Below are positions 17,246-29,266 of a stretch of 64,000 bases of DNA, piece after piece; the stretch's first letter is position 1; every line of letters begins with the position of its first letter. Origin of the DNA: Acidiphilium sp. C61 (GTDB taxonomy: Bacteria; Pseudomonadota; Alphaproteobacteria; Acetobacterales; Acetobacteraceae); the NCBI RefSeq assembly GCF_902712915.1, contig NZ_CACTIA010000005.1:124001-188000 (forward strand), read 5' to 3'. The notes under the pieces were generated by a model. The model was not told the DNA's origin, did no database searches, and was given only the letters and a program-made list of their open reading frames with translations. The position numbers and the translations under genes are program-made.

Positions 17246-17917
17246 TCAGGTGCTCGCAACGTCGGCCACAGCAAGTTCGATCAGGCGTTCCAGAATGTCG
17301 GGCTCCTGGGCGCCGGCGATCGCGGTTTGGCCATCGATGATGAAACAGGGGACGCCGTTGATGCCGAGACGGTGGACAAACAGATTATCGGCATGGATCT
17401 GCTCGATCGCCCGATCACTCGTGAGAAAACCTGCGACATCAAGCTGCCGCAGGCCATTTGCTGCGCCGATGGAGGCAAGGGTTTCAGTGTTGCCGATATC
17501 GAGCCCGGCGGAGAAATAGGCTTGGAAGATATCGAGAACCACGCCCTCCGCCGATCCCCCGTGTTCGAGGGCGAAGCGGACGAGACGATGGGCATCGACG
17601 GTGCTCGGCGCTCGGGATATCCGCGGAAAAGCGAGGTCAAGCCCGTCTTCGGCGGCGATGGTAGAAATGGCAGCGTGAAACCGCCGCGCGCGATCTTCGT
17701 CGCCGAATTTACGTGCGGTATAGTCGGCGCGGCTGATACCGCTGCGAGGCATATCCGGATTGAGGAGAAACGGACGCCACGTCGTCACGATCGGCAGGTC
17801 GGGGCGACTCTGGCGCAAGCGCTGGAACCGGTGAATTCCAAGATAACACCACGGGCAGACGAAATCGAAAACGATCTCGACGGTCACCCTCGGCGGGCGC
17901 GGCAAAGCCATATTCAT
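17246..17917 (-). CDS. DsbA-family oxidoreductase (FrnE-like)
   Basis: Thioredoxin-fold protein of 223 residues with the active site FDFVCPWCYLG (CPWC at 21-24) right at the N-terminus and no signal peptide, so cytoplasmic. The insertion and the C-terminal motif GINGVPCFIIDGQTAIAGAQ (cis-Pro loop) match the FrnE/2-hydroxychromene-2-carboxylate isomerase-like group of DsbA proteins. Role is probably thiol-disulfide or glutathione-linked chemistry; the substrate is unknown. The start may be the ATG at 17917 or the one at 17911. Confidence 0.87.
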   Translation of the reverse strand: MNMALPRPPRVTVEIVFDFVCPWCYLGIHRFQRLRQSRPDLPIVTTWRPFLLNPDMPRSGISRADYTARKFGDEDRARRFHAAISTIAAEDGLDLAFPRISRAPSTVDAHRLVRFALEHGGSAEGVVLDIFQAYFSAGLDIGNTETLASIGAANGLRQLDVAGFLTSDRAIEQIHADNLFVHRLGINGVPCFIIDGQTAIAGAQEPDILERLIELAVADVAST

Positions 17918-17991
17918 AATTTGTTAAAATAGCCTACGCGGTTCGGCAGGCAAAGCGAAAAGATGCTTGTGCGCCAATGGTGTTTTTTGGA

Positions 17992-19902
17992 TCACTGGAT
18001 AGAGATGGAGCGGTGCTGCGGGCGCATGGCATCGGTGATCGCGCTGTAGGTCGAGATCGGCGATGGCCGCCCGAAAAGATAGCCTTGGATTTCATCGGCC
18101 CCGCAATCCCTCAGGATGTCGGCCTGGCGCTCGGTTTCCACGCCCTCCACCACCACGGGCAGGCGCAGCCCGCGCCCGAGGCCAAGGACCGCATTGACGA
18201 TGGCAAGGGATTCCGATTCTTCGGCCAGATCGCGGACAAAGCTGCGGTCGATCTTGAGCTTGTTGAAAGGAAAGGCGCGCAGCGTTGCCAGCGAGGAATA
18301 GCCAGTGCCGAAATCGTCGATAGAGATGCCGACGCCGAGCGCCTTGATCCGCTGCAACGTATCCACAGCCCGCTCGAAATTGCGAATCAGCATGGATTCG
18401 GTGACCTCGATCTCGAGCCGGGAAGGCGGCAGACCGGTCTCGCGCAGGATGTCGGTAATGATTGCAGCGAGATCGCCTTGCTGGATCTGGATGGGCGAGA
18501 CGTTAACCGCCACGGTCAGCGGCACCGACCAACGTGCAGCCTCTGCACAGGCCTCGCGCAAGACCCATGTACCGACCTCCTCCATGAGGCCGATGGATTC
18601 GGCGAGGCCAATGAAGAGATCGGGAGCGACGGGACCGTGGACCGGACTGTTCCAGCGCAGCAACGCCTCGAAACCGCTGCACAGGGTGGTGCGCATGCAG
18701 ATCATCGGCTGATAGACCAGCGACAATTCCCGATGCTGGAGTGCCAGCCTGAGATCCTGTTCCAGAACCCGGCGTTTCTGCCATTCCGACTGGATCGTGG
18801 CATCGTAAAAACCGAGGCTGTTGGGCCGTTCCTTTTTCGTGACATGCAGGGCCTGGCTGCTATGGGCGAGCAGCGCGCTGGAGGTCATGCCGTCGAACGG
18901 ATGCAATGCAATGCCCACGGACGCGGAAATGGCGATCTCACGCCCATCGGCGAGGGTGATCGGCTCGGCAATCGCACGCAACAGGCGCCGCGCCAGCGCT
19001 TCAACAATCTCCGGCTCCTCGCAACCGGCTTCAACCACGACGAATTCGTCGCCGCCGACGCGGGCAACGAGATCAGTTTCGCGAACCTGGCGACTGATCC
19101 GCGCGGCAACCTCGCGGAGCACGCCGTCTGCCGCCGAATGGCCGAAAAGATCGTTGATTCCCTTGAAATCGTCGATGTCAAAGGTGAGCAGTGCGACGTT
19201 TTCCCGGCGCCGCCGTGCCTCCGCAAGCACCTGGTCGAGCCGTTCCAACAGATGCCCACGATTGATGAGGCTGGTCAAAGGGTCATGCGAGGTCATGAAG
19301 CGGATTCGCTCGAGCGCCAGCTTCCGGTCGGTGATTTCCTGGCAGAATCCGCGCACGGCAATGACCGCACCGGCAGGGCTGGTCTCCGGTCGCATGTCGA
19401 TCCAGAACCAGCGCCGCGCACCCTCGCCGCAACCATCGAGCCGGACTTCCACCGCGGCGGGCTCGCCGGTTTCGAAAATGGTCGCAAAGGTCGCGAGGAA
19501 GGTGGCGCGGTCGGCCTCGTCCATCTGGCTGGTCAGCGTGTCCTCATGCGGAATGAACGACGCGGGATCCGTGCCGAACAATTCGTGCATATCGGCCGAC
19601 CATGTCGCGCGACGGTCCTCGGCGGCGATTCGCCAGTTGCCGATCCGGGCAATGCGATGGACGGTCTGCAGGTCGTCGAGCGCCTGGCGGGCGCACCCGA
19701 TCGAACGTTGGGCGACATCGAGCGCGAGACCCGCGACGCGATTGAATTTCTGCACGGCCGGATGCGCCATGCCGGCGGGCAGATCGCGGGCGAGGTCGGT
19801 TGTGGCCTGCGCCAGAGCCGCGCGCAGTTGATCGATTTCCGTGGGATCGAAGGCGGAACATGAAGCTTCCCGTGCTGTCACGACGGCAATCCCATGGGGC
19901 AC
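17992..19902 (-). CDS. PAS-GGDEF-EAL cyclic-di-GMP signalling protein
   Basis: Cytoplasmic 636-residue protein. An N-terminal helical region is followed by a PAS-like domain (about 80-195, RIGNWRIAAEDRRATWS), a GGDEF diguanylate cyclase domain and an EAL phosphodiesterase domain. The cyclase motif RVGGDEF (281-287) is intact, with an I-site RETD five residues before it. The EAL domain keeps FEALLRW (411-417), EIEVTES, DDFGTGYSSL (529-538) and VVEGVET. Both activities may therefore be real. No transmembrane segment is seen. The start is a GTG at 19902. The PAS ligand is unknown. Confidence 0.93.
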   Translation of the reverse strand: MPHGIAVVTAREASCSAFDPTEIDQLRAALAQATTDLARDLPAGMAHPAVQKFNRVAGLALDVAQRSIGCARQALDDLQTVHRIARIGNWRIAAEDRRATWSADMHELFGTDPASFIPHEDTLTSQMDEADRATFLATFATIFETGEPAAVEVRLDGCGEGARRWFWIDMRPETSPAGAVIAVRGFCQEITDRKLALERIRFMTSHDPLTSLINRGHLLERLDQVLAEARRRRENVALLTFDIDDFKGINDLFGHSAADGVLREVAARISRQVRETDLVARVGGDEFVVVEAGCEEPEIVEALARRLLRAIAEPITLADGREIAISASVGIALHPFDGMTSSALLAHSSQALHVTKKERPNSLGFYDATIQSEWQKRRVLEQDLRLALQHRELSLVYQPMICMRTTLCSGFEALLRWNSPVHGPVAPDLFIGLAESIGLMEEVGTWVLREACAEAARWSVPLTVAVNVSPIQIQQGDLAAIITDILRETGLPPSRLEIEVTESMLIRNFERAVDTLQRIKALGVGISIDDFGTGYSSLATLRAFPFNKLKIDRSFVRDLAEESESLAIVNAVLGLGRGLRLPVVVEGVETERQADILRDCGADEIQGYLFGRPSPISTYSAITDAMRPQHRSISIQ

Positions 19903-20200
19903 CGGGGGAACGGAAGCCGACGCGGCATCGATAGAAGGCCGAACCCGAGCCGGCTGAGGACGATCGCGAGATCTGGCGGCAGTCCCCCTGCAGCGAAGGC
20001 CCGTGCCCGCGCATCAGGCCCGATGCGGCCGATACGGGAGTGCCGGAGGGGGGCCGGGGTAGAACCGTTCATGTCGATCGTCGGTCTCCGTGATGCCGAA
20101 ATCATTCATTTGTATAGCCTGAAAAGGTGAACAAAACGTTTCGGATTCCGACAAGTCGGGAGCGCACTTGACTCGCGACGCCGCGAGACCCATCGTGGCC
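19903..20200. other. Intergenic region before the TPP riboswitch
   Basis: About 300 bases between the divergent GGDEF-EAL gene and the riboswitch. It should hold both promoters. A candidate -35 for the thi operon is noted separately. No open frame here has convincing coding features. Confidence 0.5.
20168..20196 (+). promoter_or_regulatory. Candidate promoter of the thi operon
   Basis: TTGACT at 20168-20173 is a good -35. Seventeen bases later CATCGT at 20191-20196 is a poor -10. A transcript starting near 20203 would begin at the base of the riboswitch P1 stem, which is what makes the assignment attractive. Confidence 0.4.
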
Positions 20201-22164
<1,964 letters not shown>

Positions 22165-22168
22165 GACT

Positions 22169-23286
22169 ATGAAGGTCGCCATCATCGGCGGCGGCATCAT
22201 CGGGCTCGCCCTGGGCTGGCGCCTCGCGCAGCGCGGCGCCGAAGCCACGGTGTTCGAGCGCGATACGATCGGTCGCGGCGCTAGTCATGCTGCGGCCGGG
22301 ATGCTTGCCGCGGGGTGCGAAACCGAGCCGGGCGAGCAGGCACTCGGCGTTCTCAACCGGGAGTCGCAGGCACTCTGGCCGGATTTCGCGGCGGAACTGG
22401 AGGCCGCCTCCGGCATGGAGGTCGGGCTGCGCGGCGAGGGCACGATGCTGATCGCCCTCAACCGTGACGATGCCGCGAAGCTGCGGCACGACATGGAGTT
22501 CCAGAAACGCCAGGGCATCGAGCTTGAGTGGCTGACACCGGCCGAGGCGCGAGCGCGCGAGCCCTATCTCGCGCCGCAACTGGCGGGAGCTGTATTCTCG
22601 CCGGCTGACGGGCAGGTGGACAACAGGGCCGCGACGGCGTCGCTGGCCGAAGCGTTCCGGCGCGCGGGCGGCGTGCTGCGTGAGCGGATGCCTGTGCTGC
22701 GGATCGAGACCGATGCCAGCCGCGCACGGGGTGTGGTGACAGAAGAGGGCGTTCACGAGGCCGATGTGGTCGTGCTGGCGGCGGGCGCCTGGTCCGCCGG
22801 GTTTGATCTGCCGGTGCCGTTGCCGCCGGTCCGCCCGATCAAGGGACAGATGCTGTCTGTCCAGATGGATCCGGCGGCTCCCCTGCTGCGTCATGTGATC
22901 TGGGCGCCGCGGGCGTATCTGGTGCCGCGGCGGAGCGGCTTGCTGATCGTCGGTGCGACGGTCGAGGAGCGCGGGTTCGATGGCGCGATCACGGCCGGCG
23001 GGCTGTATTCGCTGCTCGATGGCGCCTGGCGCGCATTGCCGGGCATCGAGGACCTCACTGTGGTGGAAACCTGGGTCGGTTTCCGGCCCGGCTCGCGCGA
23101 CGATGCGCCGGTGCTCGGGCCGAGCGCCCTGCCCGGGCTGATGTTCTGCACCGGGCACCACCGCAACGGCATCCTGCTCACCCCGGTTACAGCTGCAGCG
23201 ATGGCGGCGACGATCCTGGAACAGAGGCTGGATCCGCGCATGGCCCCGTTCGGCATCGAGCGGTTCACGCGGGTCAGGAGTGCGGC

Positions 23287-23290
<4 letters not shown>
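22169..23290 (+). CDS. thiO: Glycine oxidase ThiO
   Basis: FAD-dependent amine oxidase (DAO family), 373 residues, that makes iminoglycine (dehydroglycine) for thiazole synthesis. The dinucleotide-binding motif GGGIIGLALGWRLA starts at residue 7. Motifs ASHAAAGMLAAG and the C-terminal TGHHRNGILLTPVTA are typical of ThiO. The ATG at 22169, preceded by GGAGTGAG, is four bases after the thiC stop; an upstream extension would overlap thiC. Confidence 0.93.
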
Positions 23291-24260
<970 letters not shown>

Positions 24261-24262
<2 letters not shown>

Positions 24263-24309
24263 AGCTCACCGCATGGCCGTCCCTGGCCGGCGCAGGCCGT
24301 GGGAGCTTC
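24261..24309 (+). terminator. Stem-loop after thiG
   Basis: GAAGCTC (24261-24267) and GAGCTTC (24303-24309) enclose a GC-rich inner region with further GGCC pairing. It starts at the thiG stop codon. No good T-run follows directly, so terminator function is probable only from its position. Confidence 0.45.
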
Positions 24310-24434
24310 GCGACCGGCTCAGCCCTTGGGTCTCATTTTGCCACCGCTGGATCAGGTCTTTGATATTGCCAAATCGTTGCCGACCGGACCATACTTCGTC
24401 TCGTTAAAGAGAGTTTGATTACGGGGACAAAGAA

Positions 24435-24842
24435 ATGGGTCAGCACGCACCCCTGGCAGCCGGTGGTTCGCTGCGGACTGGCGAACTGAAAACGATGGCG
24501 GTCGACAGCGAAACCGAGATTGAACTCGATGCGATGATGCAAAACGCGACCACCGCGGCACAGTTCCTGCGGTGCATCGCCAACCCGCACCGGCTGATGG
24601 TCCTTTGCCATCTCACACATGGCGAGGCCTCGGTGGGACAGCTCGAACGGGAGCTGGGCATCCGCCAGGCGCATCTGTCGCAGCAGCTCGCGCGACTGCG
24701 ACAGGACGGGCTGGTCACGACTCGCCGTGATTCGCGGACGATCTATTACGCGTTGGGCAGCGACGCGGCGCGCGATTTGGTCGGGCTGATCTACCGCCTG
24801 TTCTGCACCGCCGGCATCGACAAGGCGGGGGGCTGCGACTGA
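24435..24842 (+). CDS. ArsR-family repressor, BigR/SqrR-like sulfane-sulfur sensor
   Basis: Winged-helix ArsR/SmtB regulator, 135 residues. The recognition region is ELGIRQAHLSQQLARLRQDGLV. Two cysteines sit exactly where BigR and SqrR carry their redox pair: Cys58 in RLMVLCHL and Cys124 in IYRLFCTAG. In those proteins persulfides link the pair and release DNA. Metal-site motifs of arsenic sensors are absent. It is convergent with, and overlaps by 52 bases, the YeeE/YedE-Blh operon that it probably represses. The start has GGGGAC upstream; a shorter start at the ATG at 24495 is possible. Confidence 0.85.
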   Translation: MGQHAPLAAGGSLRTGELKTMAVDSETEIELDAMMQNATTAAQFLRCIANPHRLMVLCHLTHGEASVGQLERELGIRQAHLSQQLARLRQDGLVTTRRDSRTIYYALGSDAARDLVGLIYRLFCTAGIDKAGGCD

Positions 24843-25255
24843 CGCGCGGCATCCAGCCCGCGGACAATCCATATCCCCACGAACATCGCGACCACGAATG
24901 GCCAGATCGCTAGCGGGTCGAGCGACAGAGCGGTTATGGCCGGGCCAGGGCAAAGACCGGCCAGCCCCCAGCCGATCCCGAATATCGCGGCCCCGCCTGC
25001 AAGGCGCGGAGTGATCCCGCTGCGCCGCAGCAGCGGAAAATGCCCGCCAGCCAGCGGTTTGCCCAGGCGCTTGCCAAGAGCGAATCCGGCTGCCGCGACG
25101 ATCACGCCACCCCCCATGACAAAGGCGAGGCTCGGGTCCCAATGCCCGGCGATGTCAAGAAAGCCGAGCACCTTGGCGGGATCGACCATGCGGGAGAGCA
25201 GAAGCCCGGCGCCAAAAAGCAGGCCAGCGGCGAGGGCGACCAAGGTCTGGCGCAT
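24791..25255 (-). CDS. YeeE/YedE-family membrane protein, second half (DUF6691-like)
   Basis: Membrane protein of 154 residues with about four hydrophobic helices. The motif GWGLAGLCPGPAI (Cys102) is typical of the second partner of split YeeE/YedE pairs. The family includes thiosulfate and sulfur-compound transporters such as TsuA. The ATG at 25255 overlaps the stop of the first YeeE gene, so the two are made together. Its 3' end runs into the regulator gene on the other strand. The transported species is probably an inorganic sulfur compound (inference). Confidence 0.85.
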   Translation of the reverse strand: MRQTLVALAAGLLFGAGLLLSRMVDPAKVLGFLDIAGHWDPSLAFVMGGGVIVAAAGFALGKRLGKPLAGGHFPLLRRSGITPRLAGGAAIFGIGWGLAGLCPGPAITALSLDPLAIWPFVVAMFVGIWIVRGLDAARQSQPPALSMPAVQNRR

Positions 25256-25692
25256 CAGGCGGCTCCAAGATGACGGGTGAGGAAAACCACGAGGCCGGCG
25301 ATGCCGAGGAAGACCAGCGTCGCCACGATCGAGCGCGGCGAGACGCGGGCGAGGCCGCAGACGCCATGGCCGGAGGTGCATCCGCCGCCGAGTGCGGTGC
25401 CGATACCGACCAGAAGGCCGGCGCCGATCATCACCGGCAGACCAGCGGCGACATGGATGGCGGGCGCAGCACCGGCGGCACGGGCAAGCAGGCCGGCGAG
25501 CACCAGGCCGGAGATGAAAGCGAGCCGCCACTCCCGCCCGCTGCGCTGAATCAGGTCGCCGGCGATACCGGTAATGCCGGCGATCCGGCCGATGCCGACC
25601 CAGAGTAGGGCGGCGGAGGCGCCGATCATCAGCCCGCCCGCGAGATCAGGCAGCGGAGTGAAGCGCGTGCGAAAGAGCACGGGAAGCAGCAT
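25255..25692 (-). CDS. YeeE/YedE-family membrane protein, first half
   Basis: Membrane protein of 145 residues with several helices and the conserved cysteine motif GGGCTSGHGVCGLAR (Cys105 and Cys112), the hallmark of the thiosulfate-transport-like YeeE/YedE group. It is the N-terminal partner of a split pair with the overlapping downstream gene. It lies 18 bases after the metallo-hydrolase stop, in one operon. The pair with a persulfide dioxygenase is a common sulfide-detoxification arrangement. Confidence 0.87.
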   Translation of the reverse strand: MLLPVLFRTRFTPLPDLAGGLMIGASAALLWVGIGRIAGITGIAGDLIQRSGREWRLAFISGLVLAGLLARAAGAAPAIHVAAGLPVMIGAGLLVGIGTALGGGCTSGHGVCGLARVSPRSIVATLVFLGIAGLVVFLTRHLGAA

Positions 25693-25710
25693 GCGGCCAG
25701 GTCCTCGCCG

Positions 25711-26580
25711 TCAGAGCGTGTTGAGCGGAATCTTGAGGTAGCGCCGTCCGTTCGGCCCGGGGTCCGGCAGGTCGCCACCACGGATGTTCACCTGCAGCGA
25801 TGGCAGGATCAGTACCGGGGCTGCGAGGGTTGCATCCCGCGCCTCGCGCATGGCGACGAACTGCGCCTCGCCGATGCCGGCGTTGATCTGCAGGTTCTTT
25901 GCCTTCTGCTCCGCGATCGTGCTCTCCCATTGCGGAGGGCGGCCGCCGGGCTGGTAGTCATGCGCGGTAAAGACCCGGGTTTCATCCGGCAGGGTGTAGA
26001 GACGCTGGACAGAACGATAGAGCGCGTGGGCGTCGCCGCCGGGAAAATCGCAGCGGGCGGTGCCATAATCAGGCTGGAACAGCGTGTCACCCACGAAGAC
26101 GGCATCGCCCACATGATAGGACATGCAGGCCGGCGTATGGCCGGGAGTATAGATGGCCTCTGCCTCGATCGTGCCGATCGCAAAGCGTTCGCCATCCCGG
26201 AACAGATGGTCGAATTGCCGTCCATCCGTAGGGAAATCGGGGCCTAGATCGAATATATCGGCGAAATTTTCCTGTACCGGCGCGATTTGATCGCCGATGC
26301 CGATCACCCCTCCGCCCAGGCTGCGCTGAATGTAGCGCGCTGCCGAGAAATGATCCGCATGAACGTGGGTTTCGAGAATCCAGTCGATGGTGAGGGCGCG
26401 CTCGCGTACCGCGGCGATCAGCGCATCGGCGGATTTGGTGGAAACCCGGCCGGCCTTGGGATCGTAGTCGAGCACCGAATCGATGATCGCGGCACGCAAT
26501 GTCGCGGGGTCGACCACGATGTAGCTGATCGTGCTCGTCGCGGGGTCGAAAAACGGCAATATCTCGGGGCGCAGAGCCAT
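25711..26580 (-). CDS. Persulfide dioxygenase-like metallo-beta-lactamase hydrolase (Blh/ETHE1 type)
   Basis: Metallo-beta-lactamase fold protein of 289 residues. The metal motif is ETHVHADHFSA (HVHADH at 72-77), with later TPGHTPACMSYHVGDAVFVGDTLF and HDYQPGG. These match the ETHE1/Blh group, which oxidises glutathione persulfide to sulfite. No rhodanese domain is fused. The chosen ATG at 26580 has GAGGAGG seven bases upstream; the earlier ATG at 26598 would sit next to the operator and has no such site. It is the first gene of the operon with two YeeE/YedE genes. Confidence 0.88.
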   Translation of the reverse strand: MALRPEILPFFDPATSTISYIVVDPATLRAAIIDSVLDYDPKAGRVSTKSADALIAAVRERALTIDWILETHVHADHFSAARYIQRSLGGGVIGIGDQIAPVQENFADIFDLGPDFPTDGRQFDHLFRDGERFAIGTIEAEAIYTPGHTPACMSYHVGDAVFVGDTLFQPDYGTARCDFPGGDAHALYRSVQRLYTLPDETRVFTAHDYQPGGRPPQWESTIAEQKAKNLQINAGIGEAQFVAMREARDATLAAPVLILPSLQVNIRGGDLPDPGPNGRRYLKIPLNTL

Positions 26581-26598
26581 CGCAGCCTCCTCGTGCAT

Positions 26599-26622
26599 TC
26601 ATATTCTGTGCATCGAATATGA
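26599..26622. promoter_or_regulatory. SqrR/BigR-type operator
   Basis: TCATATTC and GAATATGA form a perfect 8-bp inverted repeat with an 8-base spacer. Its core is ATTC-N8-GAAT, the consensus described for SqrR. It overlaps the -10 and the start region of the operon promoter, as expected for a repressor site. Confidence 0.75.
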
Positions 26623-26643
26623 GCGGCTGGCCGCCGCGGTCAA
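26616..26643 (-). promoter_or_regulatory. Promoter of the persulfide dioxygenase-YeeE operon
   Basis: Read on the minus strand, TTGACC (26643-26638) and CATATT (26621-26616) are separated by 16 bases, a good -35 and a fair -10. Transcription would begin near 26609, inside the operator, about 28 bases before the chosen start codon. Confidence 0.6.
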
Positions 26644-26655
26644 TAGGCTGCGAGG

Positions 26656-27966
26656 TCAGCCGATCCGGTCGCGCCCTCCCATATAGGGGCGCAGGGCTTC
26701 GGGAATCGTGATCGAGCCATCGGCGTTCTGATACGTCTCCATCACCGCGATCAGGGCGCGGCCGGTTGCAACGCCGGAGCCGTTCAGCGTGTGGACGAAA
26801 TCGGGCTTTGCCGGTTTCGGGCCGGTCTGGACAGGACGATAGCGGGCGTTCATGCGGCGGGCCTGGAAGCCGCGGCAGTTCGAGCAGGAGGAGATTTCGC
26901 GATAGGTCCCCTGCCCCGGCATCCAGACTTCGAGATCATAGGTCTTGGCCGAGGAAAAACCGGTATCGCCGGAGCAGAGCAGCATACGGCGATAGGCCAG
27001 TCCGAGGCGCTCCAGCACGGTTTCGGCGCAGCGTGTCATCCGCTCGTGCTCGTCGGCGCTGGCCTCCGGCGTGGTGAGCGAGACGAGCTCGACCTTCCAG
27101 AATTGATGCTGGCGCAACATTCCGCGGGTGTCGCGCCCGGCCGAGCCGGCCTCGGAGCGGAACGACGGGGTCAGCGCCGTCATGCGCAGCGGCAGGCTGG
27201 CGGCATCGAGAATCTCACCGGCAGCGAGGTTGGTCAGCGGAACCTCGGCGGTCGGGATGAGCCAGCGCCCGTCGGTGGTGCGGAAGAGGTCCTCGGCGAA
27301 TTTCGGGAGCTGGCCGGTGCCGTACATCGTCGCGTCGTTGACGAGCAGCGGCGGCGAAACCTCCGTATAGCCATGCTCGCTCACATGCAGGTCGAGCATG
27401 AACTGGCCGAGGGCGCGTTCGAGTCGGGCGAGATCGCCGCGCAGCACCGTGAAGCGGGCGCCGGCGAGCTTGGCAGCACCGGTGAAATCCATCAGGCCGA
27501 GAGCTTCGCCCAGTTCGAAATGCTGCTTTGCCGCGAAATCGAACGCGGGCGGCGCGCCAACCTGCTTTTGCTCCGCATTGGCGGACTCGTCGGGGCCATC
27601 GGGCACGTCGGCGTCGAGGATGTTGGGCAGGACAGCGAGCATCTCGTCCAGCTTCCGCGCCGATTCCGCCAAATAGGCGTTGGCTGTCTCGATCGACTGG
27701 CGCAGCGCGGCGCCTTCGGCTTCGAGGGCCGTCGTATCCTCGCCACCGCGCTTGGCCTGCCCGATCGCGCGGGCAAGTTCGTTGCGGCGGGTCTCGTGGG
27801 TTTGCAGCCCGGTCTGGGCATCGCGCCGCTGACGGTCGAGCGCCATTATGGCGTGCTCTGCCCCTTCGGCCGGATAACCGGGGAATTCGGGACCGGTGAT
27901 CCCGCGCCGGCGCATCGCGGCGGCAAAGGCCGCGGCGTCGTCGCGAATGGCTTTCAGGTCATGCAT
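26656..27966 (-). CDS. serS: Seryl-tRNA synthetase
   Basis: Class II synthetase charging tRNA-Ser, 436 residues. The N-terminal long helical arm that holds the tRNA variable loop (about 30-110) is followed by the catalytic core with [32 protein letters not shown] (motif 2) and [20 protein letters not shown] (motif 3). The start overlaps the tatC stop by eight bases. It is the last gene of the long minus-strand cluster that begins at dgt. Confidence 0.98.
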   Translation of the reverse strand: MHDLKAIRDDAAAFAAAMRRRGITGPEFPGYPAEGAEHAIMALDRQRRDAQTGLQTHETRRNELARAIGQAKRGGEDTTALEAEGAALRQSIETANAYLAESARKLDEMLAVLPNILDADVPDGPDESANAEQKQVGAPPAFDFAAKQHFELGEALGLMDFTGAAKLAGARFTVLRGDLARLERALGQFMLDLHVSEHGYTEVSPPLLVNDATMYGTGQLPKFAEDLFRTTDGRWLIPTAEVPLTNLAAGEILDAASLPLRMTALTPSFRSEAGSAGRDTRGMLRQHQFWKVELVSLTTPEASADEHERMTRCAETVLERLGLAYRRMLLCSGDTGFSSAKTYDLEVWMPGQGTYREISSCSNCRGFQARRMNARYRPVQTGPKPAKPDFVHTLNGSGVATGRALIAVMETYQNADGSITIPEALRPYMGGRDRIG

Positions 27967-28765
27967 CTTCTGAAACCTCGGCTTTCGGCTCGACCATCTT
28001 CACCGCGAAGATCGACAGCTCGAACAGGGCGATCAGCGGCACCGCGAGGCCGGTCATGGTGAAGACATCGGGCGGCGTGAGGATCGCCGCGACGATGAAG
28101 CAGCCGACATAGGCATAGCGGCGGTATTTCTTCAGCGCCGCCGCGTTGACGATGCCGACCCGGCCGAGCAGCGTCAGCAGCACCGGCAACTCGAAGCAGA
28201 TGCCGAAAGCGAAAATCAGCTTCATCACCAGATTGAGATAGTCGGAGACGCGCGGCAGCACGTTGATCTGGAAACTGGCGTCGTGCGGATTGGTTTGAAA
28301 ACTTAGGAAAAACTTCCAAGCGTTTGGAAATATGACATAATATGCCAACGCACCGCCGGCGAAAAACAGCACCGGGGTGGCGATGAGGAAGGGCAGCAAT
28401 GCACGTTTTTCCGACCGGTACAGGCCAGGCGCGATGAACAGCCAGATCTGCGAGGCGATGACCGGGAAGGAAATGAACGCGGCGGCGAAGATCGCGACCT
28501 TCACATAGGTGAAGAACGCTTCGTAGAGCGCGGTGTAGACGAGTTCCGGCTTCTGTCCTCGCTCCTTGAGGATGTTGACGAGCGGCTGGGCGAGGAAGTG
28601 ATAGATCGGCTGTGCGTAGTAATACGATACGAGAAAGGCCGCGAGAAAGGCGAGGCCGGACCAGAGCAGGCGGCGGCGCAACTCGGCCAGATGGTCGAGC
28701 AGCGGCATTTCCTTGTCGTTGATCGGGTCCGCGTTCTGCGGCGTTTCGGTCTCGTCAGATGTCAT
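27959..28765 (-). CDS. tatC: Twin-arginine translocase subunit TatC
   Basis: Core receptor of the Tat export system, 268 residues, with six predicted helices. Conserved elements are the N-terminal [16 protein letters not shown], the periplasmic loop before [27 protein letters not shown], and [22 protein letters not shown] with the functional Glu. The extended C-terminal tail is short. TatB is ten bases upstream; tatA is not in the cluster. The Tat signal of the ABC binding protein near 2.3 kb would be one client. Confidence 0.97.
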   Translation of the reverse strand: MTSDETETPQNADPINDKEMPLLDHLAELRRRLLWSGLAFLAAFLVSYYYAQPIYHFLAQPLVNILKERGQKPELVYTALYEAFFTYVKVAIFAAAFISFPVIASQIWLFIAPGLYRSEKRALLPFLIATPVLFFAGGALAYYVIFPNAWKFFLSFQTNPHDASFQINVLPRVSDYLNLVMKLIFAFGICFELPVLLTLLGRVGIVNAAALKKYRRYAYVGCFIVAAILTPPDVFTMTGLAVPLIALFELSIFAVKMVEPKAEVSEDA

Positions 28766-28774
28766 GCGGCAGCC

Positions 28775-29218
28775 CTACCAGAGTCGCGTGCCGGGGGGAA
28801 TGAAGGCGGGCACCGGGCGGGCGCGCACCGCGTCAGGCGGGACGAAAGCAGGCATGTCGGGCGGCAACTCGTCATCCGCCGCCCCCTCGATCGCGGCATC
28901 GGCGGCCGAGGGAACGGCAAAACTGTCGCCGTCCATCGGGTCGAAACTGCTGCGAATGGTGCCATCGGGGTCGACATGACGCTCGATCGTGCTGCCGAGA
29001 TCGAAATTACGGAGATTGCGCAGATCATTGCCGATATCGGCGAGATCGGCCTCGCGCATGAGTTCCTGGACATGGCCCTGGAACTCGCTGGCGAGGCCGC
29101 GCATCTTGCGCAGCCCGGCGGTTGCCGTGCGGATCGCCACCGGCAGGTCTTTCGGTCCGATGACGACAAGCGCCACCATCAAAATCACGCCAATCTCTGG
29201 CCAGGAAAATCCGAGCAT
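28775..29218 (-). CDS. tatB: Twin-arginine translocase subunit TatB
   Basis: Single N-terminal membrane helix and amphipathic helix, 147 residues. FSWPEIGVILMVALVVIGPKDLP at the start is the TatB signature (Glu in the membrane segment, then GPKDLP), followed by amphipathic AIRTATAGLRKMRGLASEFQ and a disordered acidic, Pro-rich tail. A separate TatA normally lies just before it in alphaproteobacteria; only 48 bases separate this gene from scpB, so it is missing at this site. Confidence 0.93.
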   Translation of the reverse strand: MLGFSWPEIGVILMVALVVIGPKDLPVAIRTATAGLRKMRGLASEFQGHVQELMREADLADIGNDLRNLRNFDLGSTIERHVDPDGTIRSSFDPMDGDSFAVPSAADAAIEGAADDELPPDMPAFVPPDAVRARPVPAFIPPGTRLW

Positions 29219-29266
29219 ATCCGTCCGCTTAAACCGGCCTCTCTGCTAGCAGTCCTGCGCCCGAGG

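Noticed and set aside
17977..19863. A 628-codon open frame opposite the GGDEF-EAL gene
   Set aside because: The minus-strand gene has intact GGDEF and EAL motifs in order; the plus-strand product matches nothing recognisable.
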